From an uncultured Oscillospiraceae bacterium (GTDB lineage: Bacteria > Bacillota > Clostridia > Oscillospirales > Oscillospiraceae): a DNA stretch of 42,710 nt. Positions 1-8,447 of the stretch are shown here, piece by piece. Numbering within the stretch: the first letter of the stretch is position 1; each line of letters starts with the position of its first letter. Position numbers and translations under genes: made by a program. The stretch lies in contig CAKUAS010000017.1 of the NCBI GenBank assembly GCA_934636655.1, positions 1-42,710 of the forward strand. The letters are read 5' to 3'. Below the pieces are notes generated by a model. The model was not told the origin of the DNA and did no database searches. It saw only the letters and a list, made by a program, of their open reading frames with translations.

Positions 1-86
1 GGCAGACAGTACAATTGCACTGCCTGCCTAATCCGAGGACACGCTTCAAGGTACCCCTATCAGGAGTAGCGGAAGGCTGTCTTTTC
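1..86 (+). ncRNA. Possible 3' part of 6S RNA (partial at window edge)
   Basis: No protein reading frame explains this stretch. It carries inverted segments (GGCAG/CTGCC at 1-28; GACAG near 5 with CTGTC near 77-81) and ends in a T-run (TTTT at 82-85), as a transcript with a closing stem would. The string GACACGCTTCAAGG followed by a GC-rich closing strand recalls the 3' half of clostridial 6S RNA, the RNA that binds RNA polymerase holoenzyme. That is from memory of the family, not a search. The 5' half lies outside the window. It could instead be another structured RNA. Confidence 0.4.
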
Positions 87-110
87 GTATTTTGTGGGTA
101 ATTTAAATTC

Positions 111-1589
111 TTACGCGAGTTTAATTTTCGCGGCGCGCTTTTTACCGTACATAATTATGCCGACAAGGTAAACGACTGCACAGACAGTACCGACGATGTA
201 GGCTGCCGTCCAGGACATATTGAAGCCAACCTGGGCGTTCATTATGTAGGTGATGGTGACAAAGGCGTAGAACGCGCCGGGAATAAGAGGCATCCATGCC
301 CACTTGGCCTTTCCGTTTTCAAACATCCACACAGCGATGCAGACGAATGCAAACAGTGCGAGGGTCTGATTTGCCCATGCGAAGTAACGCCACAGGATCT
401 TGAAGCCTTCAGGACTGGACTTTGCCCAAACGAGGATCGCCGCAACGAGCGCGAAGATGATCGCCGACAGGGCAAGACGCTTTCCGTTCGTGTCCTGCTT
501 TATATGCAGCGAATCAGCAACAGACATACGCAGTGCACGCAGCGCGGTATCGCCGGAGGTGATGGGCAGAACGATAACGCCCAGCAGAGCGATGATGCCG
601 CCGACGTTGCCGAGGATGTCCTTGCAGACGATGCCAACAGTCTGAGTTGCAAGTGATGCGTCAGCCGCCTGAAGACCGAGGTTGTAAACGCCCATTGCGC
701 CTGCTGCCCATACCATTGCGATGAAGCCCTCGAGGATCATCATGTTGTAGAAGGTATTGCGGCCCTGGCGCTCGCTCTTCATGGTGCGGGAGATGATAGC
801 GGTCTGAGTGGAGTGGAAGCCGGAGAGTATGCCGCAGGCGACGGTCACGAAGAATATCGGGAAGAAGTGTCCGCCCGCAAAGTACTCGCTGTAGTTGAAC
901 ACGCCATTGTAGCTCCAAACATTGTCCCAAACCTCGAGGAGCGGGTAGCCCTTGACGAACAGGCCGATGAAAACGCCGATAGCCGAGAACAGCAGGATCC
1001 CGCCGAAGATCGGGTAAATGCGGCCGATGATCTTGTCGATGGGGAATACGGTCGCAACAAGGTAGTACAGGAAGATAACGCCGTAGATGACCCATGTCGA
1101 GGTCGCGTCGGCTGCGCCGGAGAAATTGAAGACCTGAGTTGCGGCAATGTCGCCCGGGGTGTAGATAAACACAGCGCCGACAAGCAGCAGGAGCAGGCAG
1201 ACAAAGATGTTGTAAACCGTGAAAACGCCCTTGTTAGTGTACTTTTTGACCATGTCGGGCATCTGACTGCCGCCGTCACGCAGGCAGATCATGCCGGAGA
1301 AATAGTCGTGCATCGCACCGCCGATGACGTTGCCGATGGGGATGGTGATGAATGCGATGGGTCCGAACAGGATACCCTGTATAGGTCCGAGGATGGGACC
1401 CGTACCGGCGATGTTCAGAAGGTTGATGAGGCTGTTCTTCCAGCCCTTCATGGGAACGTAGTCGACGCCGTCGTTTTTCGTGTAAGCCGGAGTCTTACGG
1501 TCGTCAGGTCCAAAGACCTTTTCGCAGAGCTTGCCGTAAAGCGCAGCTCCTCCGAAAAGGACTACAAGACCGATTATAAATGTTACCAC
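111..1589 (-). CDS. cstA: CstA-family carbon-starvation / peptide-pyruvate transporter
   Basis: 492-residue, highly hydrophobic protein with a dozen or more membrane spans and the CstA-family block NIAGTGPILGPIQG near residue 60. CstA and its relatives (BtsT/YjiY) import pyruvate or peptides under nutrient limitation in enterobacteria. The protein is shorter than the roughly 700-residue E. coli form, as is common in Firmicutes. The start is GTG, chosen because GGGAGG sits 7 nt upstream and no ATG fits. No partner gene is adjacent. Family assignment is solid; the substrate is inferred from relatives. Confidence 0.85.
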   Translation of the reverse strand: MVTFIIGLVVLFGGAALYGKLCEKVFGPDDRKTPAYTKNDGVDYVPMKGWKNSLINLLNIAGTGPILGPIQGILFGPIAFITIPIGNVIGGAMHDYFSGMICLRDGGSQMPDMVKKYTNKGVFTVYNIFVCLLLLLVGAVFIYTPGDIAATQVFNFSGAADATSTWVIYGVIFLYYLVATVFPIDKIIGRIYPIFGGILLFSAIGVFIGLFVKGYPLLEVWDNVWSYNGVFNYSEYFAGGHFFPIFFVTVACGILSGFHSTQTAIISRTMKSERQGRNTFYNMMILEGFIAMVWAAGAMGVYNLGLQAADASLATQTVGIVCKDILGNVGGIIALLGVIVLPITSGDTALRALRMSVADSLHIKQDTNGKRLALSAIIFALVAAILVWAKSSPEGFKILWRYFAWANQTLALFAFVCIAVWMFENGKAKWAWMPLIPGAFYAFVTITYIMNAQVGFNMSWTAAYIVGTVCAVVYLVGIIMYGKKRAAKIKLA

Positions 1590-1767
1590 AATGTTTCCTC
1601 CCTTTTGCTGATTATTTTGGCGGACGGCGTCAAATGCCGTCGCGCCCTGTCGCTTGTCATTTTAGTGTCAATGCCCGTTAATATCCATATCAAGAAGCGG
1701 AATAACCGTTAATAATTTGTTAATGTTTATTAATTATTCATAATTCAGCTCCGAAACCTGCTTTGTC

Positions 1768-1796
1768 TTGCAATGGTTATTATTGTTTGATATTAT
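1768..1796 (+). promoter_or_regulatory. Candidate sigma-A promoter for the O-antigen-ligase-like gene
   Basis: TTGCAA at 1768-1773 and TATTAT at 1791-1796 are 17 nt apart, about 30 nt before the ATG at 1829. The rest of the 1590-1828 intergenic stretch is AT-rich and shows no gene. Confidence 0.35.
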
Positions 1797-1828
1797 GTCG
1801 TTAATAAAATAATCGGCAGGAAACACAC

Positions 1829-3346
1829 ATGAACGGGAAAAAGATAAAAAACAAAACAGAAATATGGCGCATGCCGTCACTCGTGTACACGGCAATACTG
1901 CTGTCGGCATACATTCTGGCGTTCCCTCTTAGGGGCTACACCGTATTCAAGGATTTTAAATTTCTGTTCTTCGCGGTGCTTGCCTCGGCTTTTGTCGCGT
2001 CCGAGTACCTGCTTCGGCTTGAAATGCGCCTTGTGAACGCGAAAAACAGAGCTCCGGCAATGCGGATAAACGCATTTGAGGCTTTTGCCGCGGCATATAT
2101 TCTGTTCACGGTCGTATCCGCACTGCTGTCGGAATTTGACGGCACGTTCTGGGGCAATGAACGATGCGACGGCGTATTCACGATTTCACTATATGCCTTC
2201 TGCTGCGTGATCCTCGCGCGCCGCCTTCTTCCGAAAAAATGGCTCGCCGCCGTTTTCGGCATTGTCATGTGCGTCTTCTGCACGATAGGGCTTTTGCAGC
2301 TGTTTGGCCTCAATCCACTCGGGCTCTTCCCTGCGGGGTATAACTTCTACGATGGCGGAGTTTACTATTCCGGCCAGTTCTGGAGCACTGCGGGAAATGC
2401 CGACATCAGCGCCGCTATCCTCTCGCTCGCGGCGGGGGCATCTGCGGCTATACTTATTAAATGCGGCAGTAAACACACGGGGCTGTTCTTTATTCCGTTC
2501 GCATTCACGGTGTTTTCCATTGCCGAGCTAAATGTCTCGGCAGCCGTGGTCGCACTGTTCGCGGGACTTGCACTGATGCTGCCTTCGCTTGTTTTCTGCG
2601 GCACAGAGCTCAGGCGCGCACTGTTTACCTATGGTGCGGCGGCGGTTGCTTTCGCCCTCGGAAAGCTTCTCATTATCGGCGAGGGAAAACTCAGCGCAAA
2701 TGCAGGCGCTGTTTGGATCATTCTGCTGTGCGCAGGATTTGCGCTCATTACGGCCGGCATTGTTTTCGGTACAAAGCTTGACAACATGAGGATAAGCCGG
2801 AATAAGCTTCGAGTTATTCTGCTTTGCATTATTGTTTCGGCCATGATCGTCGGCATTGCTTTTGTATATTTTGCTCCCAACCTTGGCAGCGAACCTCTGT
2901 CGCAGGCACACGATTTGCTGCACGGAAATGTATCCGATAAGGCCGGTTCGGGACGAATATTCATATGGAAGCAGGTATGGCAGAGCATCCTCGAAAAGCC
3001 GTTTTTCGGCGGCGGCCCGGATACGCTTGCCTTCCGTGGACTTGATGGCTTTTCACGCTATAACGAAGTCATCGGAAAAACCGTCAGCACAAGCATCGAC
3101 GCTGCACATAACGAGTATCTGAACATATGGGGCAATCAGGGCGTTTTCGCGCTTGCGGCCTATATCGGTCTGCTCACAGTCAGTGCCGCAAAGTGGATAA
3201 GGAATCCGCAGGATACCGCGCGCTCCATAGGTGGTGCGGCAGCACTGTTTTATGTAATACAGGCTTTTTTCGGCATATCGAGCTGCGTCTCCGCTCCGCT
3301 GTTCTGGCTTGCGCTCGCACTTGTGAACACTCGCAGCAAGGAATAG
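1829..3346 (+). CDS. O-antigen ligase / Wzy-type polymerase-like membrane protein
   Basis: 505-residue protein with about a dozen membrane segments. The C-terminal third has the layout of the Wzy_C/O-antigen-ligase domain: a loop with GSGRIFIWKQVW near residue 371, GGGPDTLAF near 395, and AAHNEYLNIWGNQG near 425, where the His in the long loop is the usual functional residue. Such proteins join or polymerise lipid-linked glycans on the outer face of the membrane. In a Gram-positive it may act on cell-wall or exopolysaccharide glycans. No glycosyltransferases are next to it, so the target is unknown. AGGAAA precedes the ATG. Confidence 0.8.
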   Translation: MNGKKIKNKTEIWRMPSLVYTAILLSAYILAFPLRGYTVFKDFKFLFFAVLASAFVASEYLLRLEMRLVNAKNRAPAMRINAFEAFAAAYILFTVVSALLSEFDGTFWGNERCDGVFTISLYAFCCVILARRLLPKKWLAAVFGIVMCVFCTIGLLQLFGLNPLGLFPAGYNFYDGGVYYSGQFWSTAGNADISAAILSLAAGASAAILIKCGSKHTGLFFIPFAFTVFSIAELNVSAAVVALFAGLALMLPSLVFCGTELRRALFTYGAAAVAFALGKLLIIGEGKLSANAGAVWIILLCAGFALITAGIVFGTKLDNMRISRNKLRVILLCIIVSAMIVGIAFVYFAPNLGSEPLSQAHDLLHGNVSDKAGSGRIFIWKQVWQSILEKPFFGGGPDTLAFRGLDGFSRYNEVIGKTVSTSIDAAHNEYLNIWGNQGVFALAAYIGLLTVSAAKWIRNPQDTARSIGGAAALFYVIQAFFGISSCVSAPLFWLALALVNTRSKE

Positions 3347-3395
3347 ATTTTTCTGAACTGTATGTTTCGGGAACAAACGACTCGATCCGTCGGAC

Positions 3396-3423
3396 TTGAC
3401 TTTTTTCGCGGCAAAACTATAAT
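3396..3423 (+). promoter_or_regulatory. Sigma-A promoter for the ThrE-like gene
   Basis: TTGACT at 3396-3401 and TATAAT at 3418-3423, spacer 16 nt, 39 nt upstream of the start codon. Confidence 0.6.
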
Positions 3424-3461
3424 AATTTAAGGTGTAAATTACCCGAAGGAAGGTATCTGTC

Positions 3462-4787
3462 ATGCAGGCGCAGGGCACTCCTAATCATATGGAAATATAC
3501 TGGCACGATTACGCCAGTCAATTCGGCGAAACGCCGATCACAGACGCGAGCCTCACCGAAAAGGCCTCGGTCATAGGCCGAACGGGACTGCTGCTGTTAT
3601 CTTGCGGAACCGGCGCGTGGCGCGTGCGGAACTCCATGAACGTGATCGCCTCGCAGCTCGGCATCACCTGCACGGCAAACATCGGACTTTTGTCGATAGA
3701 CTATTCCTGCTTTGACGGCGAGCATTGCTTTTCCCAGTCGCTGTGCCTTCATAACACAGGTGTCAACACGGCAAAGCTCAACAGACTTGAAAACTTCGTC
3801 GGCGAGTTTTCCGAAAAGTATCTGCACATGTCCGGCGAGAAGATACACTCCGAGCTCGATGCCATAGAAAAGCTGCATGGACTCTACTCCCCGGCGGCAC
3901 AGGGGCTTGCGGCCGCTTTGGCATGCGGTGCGTTTACTTTTTTGCTCGGCGGCGGTGTAACGGAAATGGTCTGCGCGTTTCTCGGTGCCGGTATCGGCAA
4001 CTTTTTGCGCTGCGAGCTCACACGGCGTCGCTTCACGCTGTTTCTCGGCATCGTTGTGTCGGTAGCGGCGGCATGCCTTGTATACACCGGTGCACTCAAG
4101 CTCGGTGAGCTGCTGCTTTCCGTACCGGCGCAGCATGAAGCCGGGTATTTGTGTGCAATGCTGTTTATTATCCCGGGCTTCCCGTTCATAACAAGCGGCA
4201 TTGACCTTGCAAAGCTCGACCTGCGTTCGGGTCTTGAGCGTTTGTCATATGCGGTCATAGTTATAGGCGTTGCAACGCTAACGGCTTGGGTCATGGCGCT
4301 GATTTTAAGTCTTGAGCCCGTGAATTTTCTGCCGCTGTCCATTTCGCCGACGCTGCTGCTTATTTTGCGGCTGCTGGCCAGCTTCTGCGGCGTTTTCGGA
4401 TTCTCAATAATGTTCAACAGTCCGACAAAGCTTGCGGCTATCGCCGCCGCTATCGGCGCTGTGGCAAACACTCTGCGCCTTGAGCTGGTCGACCTGGCCG
4501 CTTTGCAGCCTGCGCTCGCGGCTTTTCTCGGCGCGCTGACCGCCGGAATACTCGCATCCATGATAAAGGGCAAAATGGGCTATCCGAGGATAGCCATAAC
4601 CGTACCGTCTATCGTAATAATGGTACCCGGTCTTTACATCTACCGCGCAGTATATAATCTCGGCATCATGTCGCTTTCCGTTTCGGCGACATGGTTTGCC
4701 TCGGCGATGCTCATCATCCTCGCGCTCCCGATGGGACTTATATTCGCAAGGATACTCACAGACCGGGTGTTCCGATATTGCACGTAA
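3462..4787 (+). CDS. ThrE-type threonine/serine exporter family protein
   Basis: 441 residues. A soluble N-terminal part (about 1-145) with the ThrE signature region GTGAWRVRNSMN near residue 50 is followed by about ten membrane segments. The two halves match the fused layout of the ThrE family (DUF1212 domain followed by a ThrE_2-like domain). Characterised members export threonine and serine. In many Firmicutes the two halves are separate genes; here they are one. GAAGGAAGG lies ahead of the ATG, a clear promoter is upstream, and a strong terminator follows, so it is probably monocistronic. Confidence 0.8.
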   Translation: MQAQGTPNHMEIYWHDYASQFGETPITDASLTEKASVIGRTGLLLLSCGTGAWRVRNSMNVIASQLGITCTANIGLLSIDYSCFDGEHCFSQSLCLHNTGVNTAKLNRLENFVGEFSEKYLHMSGEKIHSELDAIEKLHGLYSPAAQGLAAALACGAFTFLLGGGVTEMVCAFLGAGIGNFLRCELTRRRFTLFLGIVVSVAAACLVYTGALKLGELLLSVPAQHEAGYLCAMLFIIPGFPFITSGIDLAKLDLRSGLERLSYAVIVIGVATLTAWVMALILSLEPVNFLPLSISPTLLLILRLLASFCGVFGFSIMFNSPTKLAAIAAAIGAVANTLRLELVDLAALQPALAAFLGALTAGILASMIKGKMGYPRIAITVPSIVIMVPGLYIYRAVYNLGIMSLSVSATWFASAMLIILALPMGLIFARILTDRVFRYCT

Positions 4788-4794
4788 ATTAGAA

Positions 4795-4824
4795 CCGCCG
4801 GATGGTCTCATCCGGCGGCTTTTT
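4795..4824. terminator. Bidirectional terminator
   Basis: Perfect 10-bp stem CCGCCGGATG / CATCCGGCGG (4795-4804 and 4809-4818) with loop GTCT and a T-run at 4820-4824. It lies between the convergent ThrE-like and DUF1275 genes. Confidence 0.9.
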
Positions 4825-4843
4825 CATATTGATTTTTCCGCAT

Positions 4844-5509
4844 TCACAGCCGCTCCCGCTCGCCGTCAATGAACATGATGACAAAGGAGATCAGCAGCAG
4901 CGCCGAGCAGCACAGTATCGATTTTTCGTGCCATATCCCGATTACCATGTTTCCTATCACAGCACCCAGCACGAAGCAGGCAATGATCCCATAGTACAGT
5001 GCTGCGCTCAGCAGGTGTTCCCTGTCCCTGTCGTGGAAAAACTGACACAGGTTCTGCGTACCGCTGCGTATATTGCCTATGCACATCGTTGTGGCTATGC
5101 TGTTGCCCCGTATTTTTCGGAAGCTTTCGACCTGTATACCGCAGGCAAAGGATATCAGCGCGTTGGCAGGCAGATTGAGCGTCAGTGGGATAAACGCCAC
5201 GGCTGCAAGTATTACCGCTTCCGTAACCACGGATATCTGCCGCCAGTGGAGGAAATGCCTTTGGCGCATATGCACGCACTCAGCTACAGCAATACCCAGA
5301 ACAAATGCAAGCACCGGCAGAAAATAATGAAGCGCTCCTGCAAAGTTGCCCTCCGAAAGCTTTACTCCGAACAGCAGTATATTGCCCGTCTGCGCGTTTG
5401 CGAACACCTGATCGCGCTGGATGTATGAATACGCATCCATAAAGCCACCCGAAACGGCAAGTATGGCACCGATGCGGATCGATTCCGACATCTGTTTTGA
5501 GCTTCTCAT
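4844..5509 (-). CDS. DUF1275 (YoaK-type) membrane protein
   Basis: 221 residues with about six membrane spans. The N-terminal pattern GGFMDAYSYIQRDQVFANAQTGN and the later QVESFRKIRGNSIATTM are typical of the DUF1275/YoaK family, whose role is not established (a transport or membrane-adaptation role is often guessed). Its ATG overlaps the stop of the upstream gene (ATGA, 5506-5509), so the two are probably translationally coupled. Confidence 0.8.
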   Translation of the reverse strand: MRSSKQMSESIRIGAILAVSGGFMDAYSYIQRDQVFANAQTGNILLFGVKLSEGNFAGALHYFLPVLAFVLGIAVAECVHMRQRHFLHWRQISVVTEAVILAAVAFIPLTLNLPANALISFACGIQVESFRKIRGNSIATTMCIGNIRSGTQNLCQFFHDRDREHLLSAALYYGIIACFVLGAVIGNMVIGIWHEKSILCCSALLLISFVIMFIDGERERL

Positions 5510-6318
5510 TTTTCCGCGTCCTTTGTTGGGCGGCTCGACATTCTTTCCCGGCAGGAGAGAACTATCCCGTCGATCTTCTCTATCTGATTTAGCATCTGCT
5601 TTTCAAACTCGCGCATGGGCAGCAGGATGCCGAGCTCGTCGAAATTGCCGTCCGCTCGGCTGCCGGTGTCCTGGCCGTAGTACACTATCGCCGACGGCGC
5701 TATCCGCTGTATCTCGCAGAAGGCTTCCCATATGATAGCGTAGGCCTCGGCCTCGCTCATGCCGATGCTCGCCGTGTCGGGCAGCGCGTAGAGCGCCAGT
5801 ATGCCGCGGCGGCAATTGCTCAGCTTTTCCTCGATCAGCAGCTCCTTTGTGTACGAGCGCACTATGTCGTAGCCGTCGGCAAGATAGAGGTTTGAAACGG
5901 GCGGGCAGCTGTGCCTCTCGCGCAATTCCTGAAGCTTCTGCATGTCCTTTCGCGCGACTTCCTTCTCGCCGGGCTTGAGCGGCATGTCGGACAGCGTGCC
6001 GTCCGGCTTTGTCAAAAGGCGCGGATTCATCCCCGCCTTACCGTGGAAGCGCTTGGGTATCAGATACGCCTCGCGCAGGAGATCGAACATGCTTCTCTGG
6101 CATATTTCGAGCAGCAGCGCGCTTATGTCCTGATTTTCATACGCCGAAAAAAGCACCCTTACGAAATGCTCAGGATCAGAATCCGGTACAAGGTCGTCAA
6201 CGTCAAGATGATCGTAAAAGACCTCGCTCAGCCTTGCGCACGCGCCCGGCGATCTCAGTATCTTTGAAAATATCTCCTCGACCGCTTCCTCGCGGGGTAT
6301 CCTCGGTATAGTTGACAT
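5506..6318 (-). CDS. Conserved hypothetical soluble protein
   Basis: 270 residues, not recognised. No signal peptide or membrane segment; mixed charged helices. The middle contains LADGYDIVRSYTKELLIEEKL and the end CRERMSSRPTKDAEK. The start at 6318 (MSTIPRIPREE) is preferred over an in-frame ATG 20 codons upstream because AGAAAGGA sits 11-12 nt before it. It overlaps the DUF1275 gene by 4 nt, suggesting co-expression. The function cannot be read from the sequence. Confidence 0.7.
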   Translation of the reverse strand: MSTIPRIPREEAVEEIFSKILRSPGACARLSEVFYDHLDVDDLVPDSDPEHFVRVLFSAYENQDISALLLEICQRSMFDLLREAYLIPKRFHGKAGMNPRLLTKPDGTLSDMPLKPGEKEVARKDMQKLQELRERHSCPPVSNLYLADGYDIVRSYTKELLIEEKLSNCRRGILALYALPDTASIGMSEAEAYAIIWEAFCEIQRIAPSAIVYYGQDTGSRADGNFDELGILLPMREFEKQMLNQIEKIDGIVLSCRERMSSRPTKDAEK

Positions 6319-6451
6319 TTTGATCACTGTCCTTTCTGCAACCGGCCATAGTATAATGCCGTCCAGACATAAAGTCAACGTACATCATGGATGAAACCGC
6401 TCACAAGCGCAGAACCTCCAGTTGAGCCGGAGATTCTGATTTATAAATATG

Positions 6452-6888
6452 TTACCGTATAGCCGCATAGGGGCTAAAGTCCTGATAACGGCGACCTATA
6501 TCCTCTTCTGTAAGGTCGAGATACGCCTGTTCAGTCACCGTTACGCTTGAATGCCCCAACAAGCGGCTCAGCGTGTAGATATCCATTCCGTTCATCAGAC
6601 AGCGCTTTGCAAAATTATTACGCAAACAGTGCGGAGAAATGGTATCTTTAAGTCCCACTCGTCGGCATAAAACGTGTATTTGCAGCGCTCCTGAAGATTG
6701 GTGATATAGCGACGTATAACCTGCTCGCTCACATCATGGATGCGATCTATCTTCAGTTCCACCTCACACCATCGCTCGAATAGTCGCAGGGTATGCTCAT
6801 AGCTGTCCAGCGTTCGCCGCCGAAGGTCACGGCTGCGGCAGTAGATCATAAACTCATCAATGCAATAATCCAAACTGAAATTACTCAT
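6452..6888 (-). pseudogene. Tyrosine recombinase (integrase), internally deleted
   Basis: The 5' part encodes an N-terminal core-binding domain (MSNFSLDYCIDEFMIYCRSR through VIRRYITNLQER). The frame then breaks near 6690, and the C-terminal catalytic end resumes in another frame: SPHCLRNNFAKRC (the His-x-x-Arg pair), LLGHSSVTVTEQAYLDL (the second His and the nucleophile Tyr). The intervening part of the catalytic domain, including the first catalytic Arg, is missing: about 145 residues of coding capacity remain against roughly 300 for an intact enzyme. ATG 6888 has GGGGAG upstream. This is a relic of an integrated element next to spo0A. Confidence 0.8.
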
Positions 6889-6891
6889 AAA

Positions 6892-6939
6892 AACACTCCC
6901 CGTCGGTTGGTTTAGGATACCCAACTGACAGGGAGTGTT
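6892..6939. repeat. 19-bp inverted repeat at the integrase start
   Basis: Arms 6892-6910 (AACACTCCCCGTCGGTTGG) and 6921-6939 (CCAACTGACAGGGAGTGTT) match at 17 of 19 positions, with a 10-nt spacer. The repeat sits directly upstream of the integrase ATG and contains its ribosome binding site. It may be a translational control hairpin, a recombinase binding site or an end of the old element. Confidence 0.7.
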
Positions 6940-6949
6940 CGTTGCTATG

Positions 6950-7000
6950 AGCTGAATGATAGGTTGCTATGCGGCGAGAAAATTCATAGCGCGTTCAGCT
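6950..7000. repeat. Nested inverted repeat between integrase relic and spo0A
   Basis: AGCTGAA (6950-6956) pairs with TTCAGCT (6994-7000). Inside it, GCTATG (6966-6971) pairs with CATAGC (6985-6990). It lies downstream of spo0A and upstream of the integrase relic, with no clear T-run. Role unknown. Confidence 0.35.
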
Positions 7001-7059
7001 TATTCGTCGCCTCCGCGCCATATTCCTCCACCCCGCAAAGCCTTGAGCCGTCAGCGTTT

Positions 7060-7836
7060 TCAGCGCATTACACCCTGCTTTTGACGCAGGGAAAGGCAGT
7101 CGGCGATCATTGCGATGAATTCTGAATTCGTCGGCTTGCCTTTGATGTTTGACACAGTATAGCCGAAGAACTTCTGTAAAACCTCAATATCACCGCGATC
7201 CCATGCGACTTCGATAGCATGGCGAATAGCCCGCTCAACGCGCGACGGTGTCGTGCCGAATTTTTTGGCTACTTCGGGGTACAGCACCTTCGTCACGGCA
7301 TTTATGATATCCATGTCGTTTATCGTAAGTATTATCGCCTCGCGCAGATACTGATAGCCCTTGATGTGCGCGGGAACACCTATCTCGTGGATGATCTCGG
7401 TGACTGCCGCTTCAAGATTTGCGTCATTCGCGCGAGATGGCGTGAGCATCTCCTCCTGAGACGGGAACGCACTAATCTGGCGTATGCGGTCGAGCAACAG
7501 GCTGACATCGCAGGGTTCCGGAACAAAGTAGGCCGCACCCAGCGCTGAGCACTGGCGCACTATTTCACTGCGGTACAAATGCGTGACGACGATTGCTTTG
7601 GTTCCGGGGCTTGCCTCGGGCAGATGCCGCAGCACCTCGATACCGTCGAGCTTCAGCAGCACCAGATCCATGACCAGGACATCCGGCTGCTGCTCGGCAG
7701 CAAGCGAGAGCGCATCGACTCCGTTGTCTGTGCCGCCGACACATTCCATATCGTCCTCCTGCGATAGGACGTCGGTCAGCAGACGCCGAAAGTCCTCGTC
7801 GATGTCTGCAATCAGAACTCGTGTTTTGGTTTCCAT
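7060..7836 (-). CDS. spo0A: Stage 0 sporulation protein A, master response regulator
   Basis: 258 residues. An N-terminal receiver domain (about 5-125) is followed by the Spo0A C-terminal DNA-binding domain (about 145-258) with the hallmark stretches SRVERAIRHAIEVAWDRGD and GKPTNSEFIAMIADCLSL. Phospho-acceptor Asp57 (VLVMDL) and Thr85 are present. The usual acidic pair reads D11-I12, and the conserved receiver Lys is replaced by Glu107 (FVPEPCD instead of a KP-type motif). ATG 7836 has GGAGGAG upstream; more upstream in-frame starts lack this. The often adjacent spoIVB is absent. Controls entry into sporulation. Confidence 0.97.
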   Translation of the reverse strand: METKTRVLIADIDEDFRRLLTDVLSQEDDMECVGGTDNGVDALSLAAEQQPDVLVMDLVLLKLDGIEVLRHLPEASPGTKAIVVTHLYRSEIVRQCSALGAAYFVPEPCDVSLLLDRIRQISAFPSQEEMLTPSRANDANLEAAVTEIIHEIGVPAHIKGYQYLREAIILTINDMDIINAVTKVLYPEVAKKFGTTPSRVERAIRHAIEVAWDRGDIEVLQKFFGYTVSNIKGKPTNSEFIAMIADCLSLRQKQGVMR

Positions 7837-7950
7837 AACTATTCTCCTCCAGTAAATTGCATGAACAGCGCTGTCCTTACCTTTTGAGGCAAAACAGCCG
7901 CTTTTGTGGTATAAACTTACCATATCCGAAACGTTTTGGCACACGAATTG

Positions 7951-8051
7951 TGTCGAGCAATTGAAATATTTGTTGACATAATTCGACGAAACCGCCTCGA
8001 ACACGGATGGTTTTCGTAGTTTTTATCCCAACTATGTAATATTTTGTCGAA
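7951..8051. promoter_or_regulatory. 0A-box-like sites upstream of spo0A
   Basis: TGTCGAA at 8045-8051 is a perfect copy of the 7-bp 0A box known from Bacillus. TTCGACG at 7982-7988 (opposite orientation) and TGTCGAG at 7951-7957 each match 6 of 7. All lie in the leader of spo0A, consistent with autoregulation; binding is inferred. Confidence 0.5.
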
Positions 8052-8069
8052 ACATTGGGCGCAAAAACA

Positions 8070-8092
8070 CCCTGCGCATTGCGCAGGGCTAA
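8070..8092 (-). terminator. Terminator after the small membrane protein gene
   Basis: Stem CCCTGCGC / GCGCAGGG (8070-8088) followed, in the minus direction, by TGTTTTTG. It ends the gene at 8097 and separates it from spo0A. Confidence 0.75.
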
Positions 8093-8096
8093 AAAT

Positions 8097-8324
8097 TCAC
8101 TTAAAGACGAAATATATTGTGATAAACCAGCTCAAAAGAGCGAAAATCATAGCTGCCACCGCCATCTTGAAGCTGTGGTCATGCTCATTTTCCTGATAAG
8201 CGCCGACGGCCTCGGAAGCACCGCGCAGATACGCTCTGTAAAGAGACATGAAGTGATGGCTATCCTGTATACCGGCGGCGTGAGCCTGCCGTGTCGTTAC
8301 TTTTGCTATAGACAGCATATCCAC
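8097..8324 (-). CDS. Small single-span membrane protein, unknown
   Basis: 75 residues. The N-terminal half is soluble (HHFMSLYRAYLRGASEAV); one membrane helix lies at the C-terminus (about residues 53-74, MAVAAMIFALLSWFITIYFVF). The start is uncertain: GTG at 8324 lies 5 nt after AAAGGA, and ATG at 8318 lies 11 nt after it. A strong terminator follows. Not recognised; no operon partner. Confidence 0.55.
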   Translation of the reverse strand: MDMLSIAKVTTRQAHAAGIQDSHHFMSLYRAYLRGASEAVGAYQENEHDHSFKMAVAAMIFALLSWFITIYFVFK

Positions 8325-8447
8325 ATCAGTCCTTTACTCTTTGTTCAGCGCTACTTATTCTACCACACTGTATCTAAATTTCAAGTAGGTTTTTGTGGAA
8401 AAGATCAATTATTTTTCATAAATTTCTCATTAATGTTGTTATTTTTG

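Noticed and set aside
1..86. SRP RNA 3' end, suggested by TCAGGAGTAGCGGAAGG
   Set aside because: The conserved GTCAGGTCCGGAAGGAAGCAGC core is not present; only short pieces look alike.
6379..7059. tRNA gene as integration site beside the integrase relic
   Set aside because: No cloverleaf or T-loop sequence was found on either strand.
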